From the NCBI RefSeq assembly GCF_029320955.1, contig NZ_CP119757.1, positions 5,084,001 to 5,148,000 of the forward strand: a stretch of DNA of 64,000 bases, in the 5' to 3' direction. Of the stretch, positions 33,216 through 43,239 are shown piece by piece. The DNA comes from Flavobacterium sp. YJ01 (GTDB lineage Bacteria > Bacteroidota > Bacteroidia > Flavobacteriales > Flavobacteriaceae). How positions within the stretch are numbered: position 1 is the stretch's first letter; every line of letters begins with the position of its first letter. The translations under genes and the position numbers were made by a program. The notes beneath the pieces are model-generated. The model was not told the origin of the DNA and made no database searches. It saw only the letters and a program-made list of their open reading frames with translations.

Positions 33216-34403
33216 ATGATGATTATGGAAAAGACAGTGACACATTTTGATTCCCGCCTTTTACTGGCGAAGTATAAAAAAATTCGCAGACATTCAGAGC
33301 TGGTCTGCAGCCCTTTAGAGACAGAGGATTATGTAGTGCAGCCCATCGCTGACGTAAGTCCTCCCAAATGGCATTTAGGGCATACAACCTGGTTTTTTGA
33401 AACCTTTATTCTTGTCCCTAACTTTTCAGGATACAAAGAATTTAATGCGCAGTATAATTTTGTTTTTAACAGCTATTATGAAACTGTGGGAGCAAGAGTG
33501 CTGCGCACGGACCGCGGCAACTTGAGCCGTCCTTCAGTCTCAGATATTTATGCCTACAGGACTTATGTAGACCGGCAGATGGAGATTTTTCTGGATCAGT
33601 CAGTTCTTTCGGATGAATTAGCCGCTGTACTGGAATTAGGACTGAACCACGAGCAGCAGCACCAGGAACTTCTCCTGACGGACATTAAATATATACTGGG
33701 CCATAATCCTCTTTTTCCAGTCTATAAAGAGATGGAGAAGGAGGTGCAGTTTTCTGGTGATGCTGCATTTGTTTCAATGGCAGAGGGTATTTATGACATA
33801 GGATTTAACGGCACGGGTTTCAGTTTTGACAATGAGTCGGGACGCCATAAAAGATATTTGGAAGCCTTCGAGATCGCAGCTTCGCTGGTAACCAATGGGG
33901 AGTATCTGCAGTTTATGAAGGAAGGCGGTTATGAAAATTTTAACTGGTGGCACTCGGAAGGCTGGGAATGGGTAAAGCTGCAGCAGGCCAAGGCTCCCTT
34001 ATACTGGCATTTTATTGATGAGAAATGGATGTATTACACGCTGGGCGGATTAGAGGATATTGATCCTTTTGCAGCTGTATGCCATGTGAATTATTATGAA
34101 GCTTCAGCTTTTGCCGCTTGGAAAGGCATGCGTCTTCCTACGGAAGAGGAATGGGAAGCAGCCTGCGGTCATTTTAAGTGGGGGGAAAGATGGGAATGGA
34201 CAGCAAGCGCATATCTTCCTTATCCGAGATACACAAAAAAACCTGGAGCCATTGGGGAATACAACGGAAAGTTTATGGTAAACCAGATGGTGCTTAGGGG
34301 AGGTTCAGATGCCACTCCGGAAGGACACACCCGCGCGTCCTATCGTAATTTTTTCCATCCAAAACACCAGTGGCAGTTTTCAGGAATACGGCTGGTCCGA
34401 TAA
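33216..34403 (+). CDS. egtB: Ergothioneine biosynthesis sulfoxide synthase
   Basis: 395 residues. The N-terminal DinB-type helical bundle carries the iron ligands His56 (WHLGHTTWFFE), His145 and His149 (NHEQQHQE); the C-terminal FGE-sulfatase-like domain includes YEASAFAAWKGMRLPTEEEWE and ends YRNFFHPKHQWQFSGIRLV. EgtB joins hercynine and a cysteine-derived thiol through oxygen. The gene has three near-equivalent starts (MMIMEKT); 33216 is three bases after egtD. No egtA, egtC or egtE is present, so the thiol may be cysteine and the final C-S cleavage supplied from elsewhere. Confidence 0.92.
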   Translation: MMIMEKTVTHFDSRLLLAKYKKIRRHSELVCSPLETEDYVVQPIADVSPPKWHLGHTTWFFETFILVPNFSGYKEFNAQYNFVFNSYYETVGARVLRTDRGNLSRPSVSDIYAYRTYVDRQMEIFLDQSVLSDELAAVLELGLNHEQQHQELLLTDIKYILGHNPLFPVYKEMEKEVQFSGDAAFVSMAEGIYDIGFNGTGFSFDNESGRHKRYLEAFEIAASLVTNGEYLQFMKEGGYENFNWWHSEGWEWVKLQQAKAPLYWHFIDEKWMYYTLGGLEDIDPFAAVCHVNYYEASAFAAWKGMRLPTEEEWEAACGHFKWGERWEWTASAYLPYPRYTKKPGAIGEYNGKFMVNQMVLRGGSDATPEGHTRASYRNFFHPKHQWQFSGIRLVR

Positions 34404-34496
34404 TATATATTCGAAGGGCATTCTTATTTTAAGCACTGAAAGCCAATATAATAAATCATAAATTTTTTATATAGACTTAGGCATAATACATTCAAT

Positions 34497-34534
34497 AAAA
34501 AACTGCTTCTTTTCTTTTTTACCGAGCAGCAGTT
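34497..34534 (-). terminator. Intrinsic terminator of the small acidic gene
   Basis: AACTGCT/AGCAGTT (34501-34507 with 34528-34534) is followed, in minus-strand sense, by UUUUA. It begins about 10 bases after the stop codon of the small gene; it may also act on the convergent egt operon. Confidence 0.65.
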
Positions 34535-34544
34535 AAGAATTTTA

Positions 34545-34835
34545 TTAGTAGTAGGTTGACTCCAGATACGGATCATAGATATCTGCATCCCACTGGTTAT
34601 CATTGAATTCATCTGAAAGCTCCTCATCAGAGTCCGGATCAATGATATTTTCTTCCTGGATATAATCGTGATTTGCAGCGGAAAGAAATTCACAGTCAAA
34701 GTCCGGTTCATCGTCATTTTTGCGGTATAAATCCGTTATGATCTTTAAATGGTCTGATTCATTGTGAAATGCGGTCTGTGCGGCATTGGCTTCAGATTGA
34801 ATATTAAATGATCTGATATCTTTGGATGCTTTCAT
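34545..34835 (-). CDS. Small acidic hypothetical protein
   Basis: 96 residues. The N-terminal half is moderately hydrophobic (SFNIQSEANAAQTAF), the C-terminal half strongly acidic (DPDSDEELSDEFNDNQWD) and ends STYY. No recognised domain. A terminator follows directly, so this is a single-gene unit. It fits the group of acidic small proteins at 21295-21791 and 26840. Confidence 0.65.
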   Translation of the reverse strand: MKASKDIRSFNIQSEANAAQTAFHNESDHLKIITDLYRKNDDEPDFDCEFLSAANHDYIQEENIIDPDSDEELSDEFNDNQWDADIYDPYLESTYY

Positions 34836-34996
34836 ATTTAATTAATTAGCTGGTTTTAAACTTGTTTCATTATCCAAAAATAAGGAGTGATGCAGCGTAT
34901 TAAATTATAGAATTTTGGACAGTCTTTATATAATTTGAAATTATTAAGCGGTAAAGCTTCTAATGGCCATCGATCAGCTGCTGAAAAAAAATATTT

Positions 34997-35034
34997 AAAA
35001 AAAAGATGAAGATCATGTCTTCATCTTTTTTTTT
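34997..35034. terminator. Bidirectional intrinsic terminator
   Basis: GATGAAGA and TCTTCATC form a perfect stem with a 5-base loop, flanked by A and T runs on both sides. It lies between the small acidic gene upstream region and the receiver-kinase gene. In the 308-base gap 34836-35144 I see nothing else. Confidence 0.8.
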
Positions 35035-35144
35035 ACTGGAGAAAATGCATCAGTTTTCTTTTGTGCGGGCCGGTATACACTATAGCTTTTATTCGAGATA
35101 AATGCTTAGAAAGTATAAGGTATCAATTGAGGCACCATTTTTGG

Positions 35145-36368
35145 CTACTGCGGAATATAAATATGAAATACTGCCCCCTGCAGCGGTTCGCCTTCCGCTG
35201 TGATAAAGCCATTATGGTTTTCTACAATTTTTTTTACGATGGCAAGTCCGATTCCGGTTCCTTCATACTCATCCCTGCTGTGCAGGCGCTGGAATACGCC
35301 GAAAATCTTTTCGCCGTGCTGGGGCTCAAATCCGATTCCGTTGTCCTTAAAGCTGATATGGCAGTACTGCAGTTCAGGGGTCATTTTTTCAATTCCCGAT
35401 TCCTGCGCGTTAGTCAGACGGCTTTTGATTTCGATGCGCATCGGTATGTCCTGCCGGGCAAATTTAAGGGCATTGGTGGCCAGATTTTCTAACAGCTGTC
35501 CAAATAGAAAAGGAATGATGCTAACGGGACCGTGGAATTCTGTCACGATAACCGCCTGTTTTTCCATCATGTTTTCCGACAGCGATTCTTTTATATTTTC
35601 AATTAACTGCTGCAGGTCTGTATTTTCATATTTCCGGTCTGACACATTAGTCTGCGAAAAAGCGAGCAGGTCATGGATAAGATCGCGCATGCGGCCGGTG
35701 GCATGCAGGATTTTTCCGAATCGGATCCTGCCTTCTTCGCTTAGATTAGCATATTCTGTTTCGAGCAGAAAGTTGCTGAAGGTCTGGATCTTGCGCAGCG
35801 GTTCCTGCAGGTCATGGCTTGAAATGTGCGTAAAGGCATCAAGCTCTGCATTTTTTCTTTTTAACTCCTCGGCATACTTTTCTACTGCTTCATATTGTAC
35901 AGCAAGCGCCTGGCTGGATTTTGTTATTTCAGCATTCAGTTTAGCCGTTTCCTCTTCTTTAATCCGGAGCTCGCGGTTCTTTCTGTAGAGTTCGGTAAAC
36001 ACGAGCACTTTGGCTTTAAGAATTTCTGATGACAGCGGTTTTATCATATAATCAACTGCTCCGGACTGGTAGCCTTTGAAGATATAATCAGCGGAATCCA
36101 TATTGGCTGTCAGAAAGATAATGGGTACATGTTTGAGTTTGTCACTTTCTCGTATGAGCTCGGCGGTTTCAAATCCGTCCATCAGCGGCATCTGGACATC
36201 CATCAGGATAATGGCAAAATCCTGGTTTTTCAGCAGGATGCGCAGCGCATCTTTGCCTGAAAAGGCTTCGACAAACTCATAGCCCTGATCGGCAAGTATT
36301 ACCTGAAGGGAAAGCAGGTTTTCCTTCTTATCGTCGACTAATAATATTTTTAAGGGATATTTTTCCAT
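35145..36368 (-). CDS. Receiver domain fused N-terminally to a histidine kinase
   Basis: 407 residues. Receiver 5-125 (VDDKKEN at 11-17, phospho-acceptor Asp57 in MDVQMP, Lys110 in MIKPL), a coiled coil (130-178), HisKA with His185 in SSHDLQEPLRKIQ, and a HATPase domain ending in GTGIGLAIVKKIVENHNG. Soluble. Kinases with a leading receiver usually act as relay or adaptor components. It starts 14 bases after the giant hybrid kinase on the same strand, so it is probably the last gene of a four-gene signalling operon. A bidirectional terminator lies 110 bases downstream. Confidence 0.9.
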   Translation of the reverse strand: MEKYPLKILLVDDKKENLLSLQVILADQGYEFVEAFSGKDALRILLKNQDFAIILMDVQMPLMDGFETAELIRESDKLKHVPIIFLTANMDSADYIFKGYQSGAVDYMIKPLSSEILKAKVLVFTELYRKNRELRIKEEETAKLNAEITKSSQALAVQYEAVEKYAEELKRKNAELDAFTHISSHDLQEPLRKIQTFSNFLLETEYANLSEEGRIRFGKILHATGRMRDLIHDLLAFSQTNVSDRKYENTDLQQLIENIKESLSENMMEKQAVIVTEFHGPVSIIPFLFGQLLENLATNALKFARQDIPMRIEIKSRLTNAQESGIEKMTPELQYCHISFKDNGIGFEPQHGEKIFGVFQRLHSRDEYEGTGIGLAIVKKIVENHNGFITAEGEPLQGAVFHIYIPQ

Positions 36369-36382
36369 GGGGCGCTAAAATA

Positions 36383-39300
36383 TTATTTAAGCCACGCTCT
36401 CATCAGAGAGGAAAGCTGTTCAACATTCACAGGTTTGGTGATATAGTCAGATGCACCGGATTCGATGCAGCGCTGTCTGTCTCCCTTCATCGCTTTTGCT
36501 GTAACGGCGATAATGGTCAGATCCTTGTGGCGGCCGTCCTTACGGATGATTTTCATGGTCTCGTATCCGTCGAGCTCCGGCATCATAATATCCATCAGCA
36601 CAATGTCGGCTGCATTGTCCTGGTTTAGAATTTCAATAGCCTCATGGCCGCTTTCGGCGCTGATGACCTCCAGACCGAATCTCTCCAGTGCTGTGGTCAT
36701 GGCAAATAAGTTACGCACATCGTCATCTACCAGGAGCACTTTTTTGCCCGGAAGCACGTCTTCTTTCAAATAGAAGGTTTCAATGCGCTGTTTCATCTGC
36801 TCAGGCAGGTTTTTGTGCACGCGGTGCATGAAAAGCGCTGTCTGGTCTGCTAGCTCATCCATGGAAGAGCTGCTTTTTGTAATAATGCTGTGGGCGAAGC
36901 GGCTGAGCCTGCCGCGCTGTTTCTTGTCAGGGTCTCCCGCCGAATGTATAATTATGGCGGACTGCTGTCCGGTGATGTTGTTTTCAAGATCGCTGATCAG
37001 ATCCATCCCGTCAGCATCAGGAAGCTTTAGATCCAGAATAATGCAGTCAAATGATTTTTTCTTGAGCTGCTGGGCTGCCTGCTCTGCTGTCAGGGCAGAG
37101 GATATGGTAAGGTCCTCTCCCTGCAGTGCCGCTGTAATGCGCTGCAGCTCCTCTGGATTGTCATCTACAATCAGCAGCTGCTTTTTCCTGTCGCTTTTAT
37201 CCTTTGCAATGTCCTGAAAAAGGGATTCCAGCGCATCATTGGTGACGGGTTTTACCAGAAAGTTTTTAGCGCCGCGTTTCAGTCCTTTGTTTTTTTCGTC
37301 TTCTCCAGAGATAATATATACCGGAATATGGCGCAGGTTGAAATCGGTCTTCAGCCTGTCGAGTATTTTCCATCCGCTGGCATCCGGCATATTGAGGTCC
37401 ATCATAACGGCTTGCGGCTGAAAGTGCTGGATATAATCCACCACATCATTGCCTCTGGCTGTAACAACCGCTTTGATTTTATGTTCGCGGGATTTTTCAA
37501 GCAGGATTCTGGCAAATGTTTCATTGTCCTCAGCTATTAGCACCACTTTATCACCAGGCTGTATATCGGTCCGGTCATCACCGATTTCGTCGGTGAAGTA
37601 CAGCTCTGCATCCGGTGTTTTGAAACTGGATGACGGCAGCGATTTCAGGCGGCTTTTTCCTGCATGGATCACATTGGTTTCCTCATTGACGGTAATATCT
37701 TCTATTTCCGGTATATGGACAAACTTAAGGGGAAGAAACAGGGTGAATTTGCTTCCTGTATTGGTATCGCTCTCCAGCTCGATGCTTCCTCCCAGAAGAT
37801 CTGACAGTCCTCGGCTGATGGATAAACCAAGTCCCGTACCTCCATATTTACGGCTTGTGGATCCCTCTGCCTGCTGGAATGCCTCAAAGATGATGTTCTG
37901 CTTTTCCTTAGAGATTCCAATCCCGGTATCCGTTATTTCAAAAGCCACAACGGCTTCTGCATTTTCAAGGCTGCTGCTTTTGGTTTTCCAGCTGCGGTCC
38001 GCTTTATAAATGTTTAGTTTCACGCTGCCTTTTTCGGTGAATTTAAAGGAATTGGATAATAGATTCTTTAAAATCTGGTTCAGGCGCTGCGAATCGGTCT
38101 CCATCACTTCAGGCAGTTTCTCATCCATGATGATTTCAAAATTAAGATGTTTAGCCTGCGAGATAGGATTGAAGGTGGACTGCACAAAGCGGCTGATCTC
38201 GTCAAAACGGATCGGATTGTAGTCCACTGAGATATACCCGGATTCAATCTTGGAAAGATCCAAGATATCATTGATCAGCTGGATAAGGTCATCCCCGCAG
38301 GCATTGATCGTTTTGGCAAACTGGATCTGTTTTTCTGACAGGTTCCCGTCGCGGTTGGCGATTAATTCATTGGCGAGAATCTGCAGACTGTTTAATGGCG
38401 TTCTCAACTCATGGGACATATTGGCAAGGAACTCCGATTTGTATTTAGAGGTCAGTGTCAGCTGGTCAGCTTTTTCTTCCAGCGCTTTACGTGCCACTTC
38501 GACTTCCTGGTTTTTAAGTTCCACTTCCTCTTTCTGGTTGGCCAGCAGTATGGCTTTTTCCTCGAGTTCCTCGTTGGTGTTCTTAAGCACTTCCTGCTGG
38601 CTTTTCAGCTCGCTGGCAAGAGACTGTGACTGCACCAGCAGTTCCTCGGTTCTGGAGTTGGATTCGATGGTATTAATAACGATTCCGATACTCTCTGTCA
38701 GCCCTTCTAAGAAATCCAAGTGGATCTGGCTGAAGGTATCAAGAGATGCCAGTTCAATAACCGCTTTAAGCCTTCCTTCAAAAAGAACGGGAAGTATGAT
38801 GACGTCTTTGGGTCCTGCGTCCCCAAGTCCGGAATTGATTTTAATGTAATCTTTCGGCACGTTGCTCAGAATAATTCTTTCTTTTTCAACTGCCACCTGT
38901 CCGATCAGTCCTTCTCCCATGCCATATTGCGTAAGGGAGTTTTTTCTTTTTATGTAGGCGTAGGAAGCAATCAGGTTCAGCTTGGAATCCATGAATTCTT
39001 CCCCTTCTTCCAAAATATAAAATAGGCCGTGCTGCGCGGTTACAACTGCTGCAAGCTCGGAAAGGATTTTCGTGGTAACGGCTTTCAGCTCTTTCTGCCC
39101 CTGAAGCATCTGGGTGAATTTGGCTAAATTGGATTTTAGCCAGTCCTGTTCCTGATTTCGAAGGGTAGTGGCCTTCAGGTTGTAAATCATCTGGTTAATG
39201 GTGTCCTTTAGCGCTTCCACTTCTCCTTTTGCCTCCACACCGATCGTTCTGGTTAAATCCCCCTGCGTTACCGCTGAGGCCACCTCAGAAATAGCACGCA

Positions 39301-42300
39301 CCTGCGTGGTAAGATTCGCTGCCAGCTGGTTTACATTTTCCGTTAAGTTTTTCCACGTTCCTGAAGCTCCCGGAACGTTCGCCTGGCCTCCGAGTTTTCC
39401 TTCGGCACCAACCTCGCGGGCAACTGTTGTCACCTGATCGGAGAAGGTGGCAAGGGTATCAATCATTTCGTTGATAGTATCTGTTAGCTGTGCAACTTCT
39501 CCTTTTGCATCAATGGATAATTTCTGCTTTAAGTTTCCTTTTGCTACCGATGTTACGACCTTGGCGATTCCTCTTACCTGACCCGTTAGATTCGATGCCA
39601 TTACATTCACCGAATCCGTTAAATCTTTCCAGGTTCCGGCAACCCCTTTTACTTCAGACTGTCCGCCGAGTTTTCCTTCCGTGCCCACTTCACGGGCAAC
39701 ACGCGTTACCTCGGAAGCAAATGAATTTAACTGTTCCACCATCGTGTTGAAAGTGTTTTTCAGATCCAGAATTTCTCCTTTTACGTCAACGGTAATCTGT
39801 TTGGAAAGGTCACCATTTGCCACGGCTTTGGTTACATCGGCAATATTACGCACCTGGCCTGTAAGATTGGATGCCATCTGATTCACGGAATCCGTTAAAT
39901 CTTTCCAGGTTCCGGCTACGCCGGGCACAAATGCCTGTCCGCCCAGTTTTCCGTCGGTACCCACTTCACGCGCCACACGGGTTACCTCAGAGGCAAAGGC
40001 ACGGAGCTGGTCCACCATCGTATTGACGGTTTCTTTTAACTGCAGAATCTCTCCGCGTACGTCGGCCGTAATTTTTTTGGACATATCCCCATTGGCAACG
40101 GCAATGGTAACCTCGGCAATATTACGCACCTGAGTGGTTAAGTTACCCGCCATCTGGTTCACAGAATCTGTTAAATCCTTCCAGGTTCCCGCAACACCCG
40201 GCACGTTGGCCTGTCCTCCCAGTTTTCCTTCTGTACCCACTTCACGCGCCACACGGGTTACCTCAGAAGCAAACTCTCGGAGCTGGTCCACCATCGTGTT
40301 TAAGGTTTCTTTCAGCTGCAGGATTTCTCCGCGCACGTCAACAGTAATTTTTCGGGACATATCTCCGTTGGCAACGGCAATCGCCACATCGGCAATATTA
40401 CGTACTTGAGCGGTAAGGTTTCCTGCCATCTGATTAACCGAATCTGTTAAATCTTTCCAGGTTCCTGCAACTCCCGGCACGTTGGCCTGACCTCCCAGTT
40501 TTCCTTCCGTTCCTACTTCTCTCGAAACCCTTGTTACCTCCGAAGCAAAGCCTCGAAGCTGATCCACCATGGTATTGATTGTATTTTTAAGCTCTAATAT
40601 CTCTCCTTTTACGTCAACGGTGATCTGCAGTGATAAATCTCCTTTTGCTACGGCTGTTGTTACTTCGGCTATATTACGCACCTGTCCGGTTAAGTTCGAT
40701 GCCATCTGGTTTACCGAGTCCGTTAAATCTTTCCAGGTACCGCCGACACCTTCCACCTGAGCCTGTCCTCCGAGTTTTCCTTCGGTACCAACCTCACGCG
40801 CCACACGCGTTACCTCAGAGGCAAAAGAGTTCAGCTGGCCCACCATGGTATTAATGGTATTTTTCAGCTCTAAGATTTCTCCTTTGGTATCAACCGTAAT
40901 CTGGCGGGACAAATCGCCTTTTGCTACGGCAGTTGTTACCTCGGCAATGTTACGCACCTGTCCGGTAAGATTCGATGCCATCTGGTTCACTGAATCCGTC
41001 AAATCTTTCCAGGTTCCGCCGACACCTTTTACTTTTGCCTGACCTCCCAGTTTTCCTTCGGTTCCCACCTCAAGTGCCACACGCGTAACCTCGGAAGAGA
41101 AGGAGTTCAGCTGGTCCACCATAGTATTGATGGTTTTCTTTAATTCGAGGATTTCCCCTTCGGCTACAGCCGTAATTTTTTTAGAGAGGTCACCATTTGC
41201 TACGGCTGTGGTTACCTCGGCAATATTACGAACCTGTCCGGTTAAGTTCGACGCCATCTGGTTTACGGAATCGGTTAAATCTTTCCAGGTCCCGCCGACA
41301 CCTTTTACTTTTGCCTGGCCTCCGAGTTTTCCTTCAGAGCCTACCTCACGCGCCACACGGGTAACCTCAGAACCGAATGAGTTCAGCTGATCCACCATGG
41401 TATTGATGGTATTTTTCAGTTCAAGAATTTCTCCCTCAACGTTTACGGTAATTTTTTTAGATAAATCCCCTTTTGCTACGGCTGTTGTCACCTCTGCAAT
41501 ATTACGTACCTGGCCGGTTAAGTTGGAGGCCATCTGGTTTACAGAATCGGTCAAATCTTTCCAAACCCCGCCCACACCTCGTACTTTTGCCTGGCCTCCC
41601 AGTTTTCCTTCAGAACCTACTTCACGTGATACACGGGTTACCTCAGAAGAGAAGGAGTTCAGCTGATCCACCATGGTATTAATGGTATCTTTCAGCTCTA
41701 ATATTTCTCCTTTTACGTCAACGGTAATTTTTTTGGATAAATCTCCTCTTGCTACAGCGGTTGTTACATCGGCGATATTACGCACCTGTCCGGTAAGATT
41801 TGATGCCATCTGGTTTACCGAATCCGTTAAATCTTTCCAGGTTCCGCCGACCCCTTTTACCTGCGCCTGTCCGCCGAGCTTTCCTTCAGTTCCCACCTCA
41901 CGCGCCACACGGGTTACCTCAGAAGAAAAGGAATTCAGCTGGTCCACCATCGTATTGATGGTATTTTTCAATTCTAAAATTTCTCCTTTTACGTCAACGG
42001 TAATTTTTTTTGATAAATCACCTTTTGCCACCGCTGTTGTCACATCGGCAATATTACGCACCTGGCCGGTTAAGTTGCTGGCCATTTTATTTACAGAATC
42101 CGTAAGATCTTTCCATACGCCTCCAACACCTCTAACTTTTGCCTGTCCTCCCAGTTTTCCGTCGGTTCCTACCTCACGCGCCACACGGGTAACCTCCATG
42201 GAGAAAAGGTTCAGCTGTTTCACCATTCCGTTCACCTCTTTGGCAATTCTGAGGAATTCTCCCTGAAGGGGGTTGCCTTCAATGGATAATGGCATCTCCT

Positions 42301-42754
42301 GAGATAAATTCCCTTTCGCCACTGAGGTGATTACATGGGCTATTTCAATAGTCGGATGCACCAGATCAGAAATCAGAGTGTTAACCGAATCCACGCAGGA
42401 GCTCCAAGAGCCTCTTGCGCCGTCCAGAACAACACGGTTGGTCAGTTTTCCCTGTTTACCTATGCTTTTTCCGACCTTCTGAAATTCAAAAACCATTCTT
42501 TCGTTAAGGTCTATTATTTCATTCAGCGTATCGCAGATGGATCTTTGTATGCCATTCTGGTCGGTTTGGAAGCGCTGGGAGAAATTACCGTTTTTGACTT
42601 TCATCAGGATTTTTAAAAACTCTGCATCAGTCAGAATGGATTCTTCAGGCTTATTTTTTGCATTTTGGCGGGATTTTTTTTCATCCGTTACAACAGGCAG
42701 AACAAGAAGCATGTCGTCACTTGATTTTTCTCTGGTGTGTTTTGTCTTTTTCAT
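36383..42754 (-). CDS. Giant soluble multi-HAMP hybrid histidine kinase with three receiver domains
   Basis: 2123 residues, no membrane segment. Residues 139-1200 contain about twelve HAMP-type units (about 92 residues each from residue 236), e.g. [19 protein letters not shown] with VTRVAREVG and [10 protein letters not shown] linkers. A GAF domain (about 1215-1355), a coiled coil with [12 protein letters not shown] repeats, HisKA ([13 protein letters not shown]) and HATPase follow. Three receivers end the chain (about 1745-1860, 1870-1985 and 2004-2123; the last with Asp2055 in MDIMMP). The design recalls fungal Nik1/group III kinases that sense osmotic stress through HAMP arrays, and similar bacterial proteins exist. 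It lies downstream of a receiver and a CHASE3 kinase on the same strand (53-base gap), and the receiver-kinase follows. Confidence 0.93.
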   Translation of the reverse strand: MKKTKHTREKSSDDMLLVLPVVTDEKKSRQNAKNKPEESILTDAEFLKILMKVKNGNFSQRFQTDQNGIQRSICDTLNEIIDLNERMVFEFQKVGKSIGKQGKLTNRVVLDGARGSWSSCVDSVNTLISDLVHPTIEIAHVITSVAKGNLSQEMPLSIEGNPLQGEFLRIAKEVNGMVKQLNLFSMEVTRVAREVGTDGKLGGQAKVRGVGGVWKDLTDSVNKMASNLTGQVRNIADVTTAVAKGDLSKKITVDVKGEILELKNTINTMVDQLNSFSSEVTRVAREVGTEGKLGGQAQVKGVGGTWKDLTDSVNQMASNLTGQVRNIADVTTAVARGDLSKKITVDVKGEILELKDTINTMVDQLNSFSSEVTRVSREVGSEGKLGGQAKVRGVGGVWKDLTDSVNQMASNLTGQVRNIAEVTTAVAKGDLSKKITVNVEGEILELKNTINTMVDQLNSFGSEVTRVAREVGSEGKLGGQAKVKGVGGTWKDLTDSVNQMASNLTGQVRNIAEVTTAVANGDLSKKITAVAEGEILELKKTINTMVDQLNSFSSEVTRVALEVGTEGKLGGQAKVKGVGGTWKDLTDSVNQMASNLTGQVRNIAEVTTAVAKGDLSRQITVDTKGEILELKNTINTMVGQLNSFASEVTRVAREVGTEGKLGGQAQVEGVGGTWKDLTDSVNQMASNLTGQVRNIAEVTTAVAKGDLSLQITVDVKGEILELKNTINTMVDQLRGFASEVTRVSREVGTEGKLGGQANVPGVAGTWKDLTDSVNQMAGNLTAQVRNIADVAIAVANGDMSRKITVDVRGEILQLKETLNTMVDQLREFASEVTRVAREVGTEGKLGGQANVPGVAGTWKDLTDSVNQMAGNLTTQVRNIAEVTIAVANGDMSKKITADVRGEILQLKETVNTMVDQLRAFASEVTRVAREVGTDGKLGGQAFVPGVAGTWKDLTDSVNQMASNLTGQVRNIADVTKAVANGDLSKQITVDVKGEILDLKNTFNTMVEQLNSFASEVTRVAREVGTEGKLGGQSEVKGVAGTWKDLTDSVNVMASNLTGQVRGIAKVVTSVAKGNLKQKLSIDAKGEVAQLTDTINEMIDTLATFSDQVTTVAREVGAEGKLGGQANVPGASGTWKNLTENVNQLAANLTTQVRAISEVASAVTQGDLTRTIGVEAKGEVEALKDTINQMIYNLKATTLRNQEQDWLKSNLAKFTQMLQGQKELKAVTTKILSELAAVVTAQHGLFYILEEGEEFMDSKLNLIASYAYIKRKNSLTQYGMGEGLIGQVAVEKERIILSNVPKDYIKINSGLGDAGPKDVIILPVLFEGRLKAVIELASLDTFSQIHLDFLEGLTESIGIVINTIESNSRTEELLVQSQSLASELKSQQEVLKNTNEELEEKAILLANQKEEVELKNQEVEVARKALEEKADQLTLTSKYKSEFLANMSHELRTPLNSLQILANELIANRDGNLSEKQIQFAKTINACGDDLIQLINDILDLSKIESGYISVDYNPIRFDEISRFVQSTFNPISQAKHLNFEIIMDEKLPEVMETDSQRLNQILKNLLSNSFKFTEKGSVKLNIYKADRSWKTKSSSLENAEAVVAFEITDTGIGISKEKQNIIFEAFQQAEGSTSRKYGGTGLGLSISRGLSDLLGGSIELESDTNTGSKFTLFLPLKFVHIPEIEDITVNEETNVIHAGKSRLKSLPSSSFKTPDAELYFTDEIGDDRTDIQPGDKVVLIAEDNETFARILLEKSREHKIKAVVTARGNDVVDYIQHFQPQAVMMDLNMPDASGWKILDRLKTDFNLRHIPVYIISGEDEKNKGLKRGAKNFLVKPVTNDALESLFQDIAKDKSDRKKQLLIVDDNPEELQRITAALQGEDLTISSALTAEQAAQQLKKKSFDCIILDLKLPDADGMDLISDLENNITGQQSAIIIHSAGDPDKKQRGRLSRFAHSIITKSSSSMDELADQTALFMHRVHKNLPEQMKQRIETFYLKEDVLPGKKVLLVDDDVRNLFAMTTALERFGLEVISAESGHEAIEILNQDNAADIVLMDIMMPELDGYETMKIIRKDGRHKDLTIIAVTAKAMKGDRQRCIESGASDYITKPVNVEQLSSLMRAWLK
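39180..42340 (-). repeat. Tandem about 276-bp coding repeats encoding HAMP units
   Basis: Within the giant kinase gene eleven units of 276 bp plus one longer first unit follow each other, with recurrent DNA such as TTTCCAGGT and CACGGGTTACCTC at regular spacing. The repeats are coding and in frame; adjacent units differ at many third positions, which indicates an old duplication series with conversion rather than a recent expansion. Confidence 0.85.
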
Positions 42755-42807
42755 AATAGGCGGTTCTTGGCTTGATTAAATTTTGGGTGATGGGGCAGGG
42801 TATGGGT

Positions 42808-43239
42808 CTAGATGTTTTCCTCGAGCAGTATTTTTCTCAGATGGAACTGTACAAAGGCATCCATGGAATCGGGTCTTTTGGTATTATCAGTGTAATTAAG
42901 CGGTTTTATGATATAGCCTGATATGCCGAGCTTCTCAGCATTAATGCGGTCGCTGCTCTCAGAAGAAGTAGTCATTATAAAAACTTTTAATTTTTTTAAG
43001 TTTTCATCCGAGCGCAGGATTTTAAGAAATTCTATCCCGTTCATTCTGGGCATATTGATGTCCAGCAGGATTACATCGGGCTGCAGCGGATTTTCAGGGC
43101 TGCGGAGCATCTGCAGCGCTTCCAGTCCGTTATAGGCGGAATGCAGCACGTAGCTGATTTCTAATTTTTTCAGAGAACGTTCGACAGATATAGTATCCAG
43201 TTCATCGTCTTCAATAAGTAAAATACTTGGTGTTTTCAT
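42808..43239 (-). CDS. Stand-alone receiver protein
   Basis: 143 residues; receiver with EDDELD at 10-15, phospho-acceptor Asp60 in LLDINMP, MTTSSES and a lysine in YIIKPL. No output domain. It overlaps the CHASE3 kinase gene by four bases (ATGA), so it is the cognate partner by gene order. The giant hybrid kinase begins 53 bases downstream. Confidence 0.92.
   Translation of the reverse strand: MKTPSILLIEDDELDTISVERSLKKLEISYVLHSAYNGLEALQMLRSPENPLQPDVILLDINMPRMNGIEFLKILRSDENLKKLKVFIMTTSSESSDRINAEKLGISGYIIKPLNYTDNTKRPDSMDAFVQFHLRKILLEENI

Noticed and set aside
37449..42266. Long plus-strand frames opposite the giant kinase gene (for example 37449-38009 and 41673-42266)
   Set aside because: They mirror the conserved minus-strand HAMP, kinase and receiver coding sequence, repeat with the same 276-bp period, and show no family of their own.
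39180..42340. Regular repeats that could be mistaken for a CRISPR array
   Set aside because: The period is 276 bp, the repeats are coding and in frame, and there are no short repeat/spacer units.
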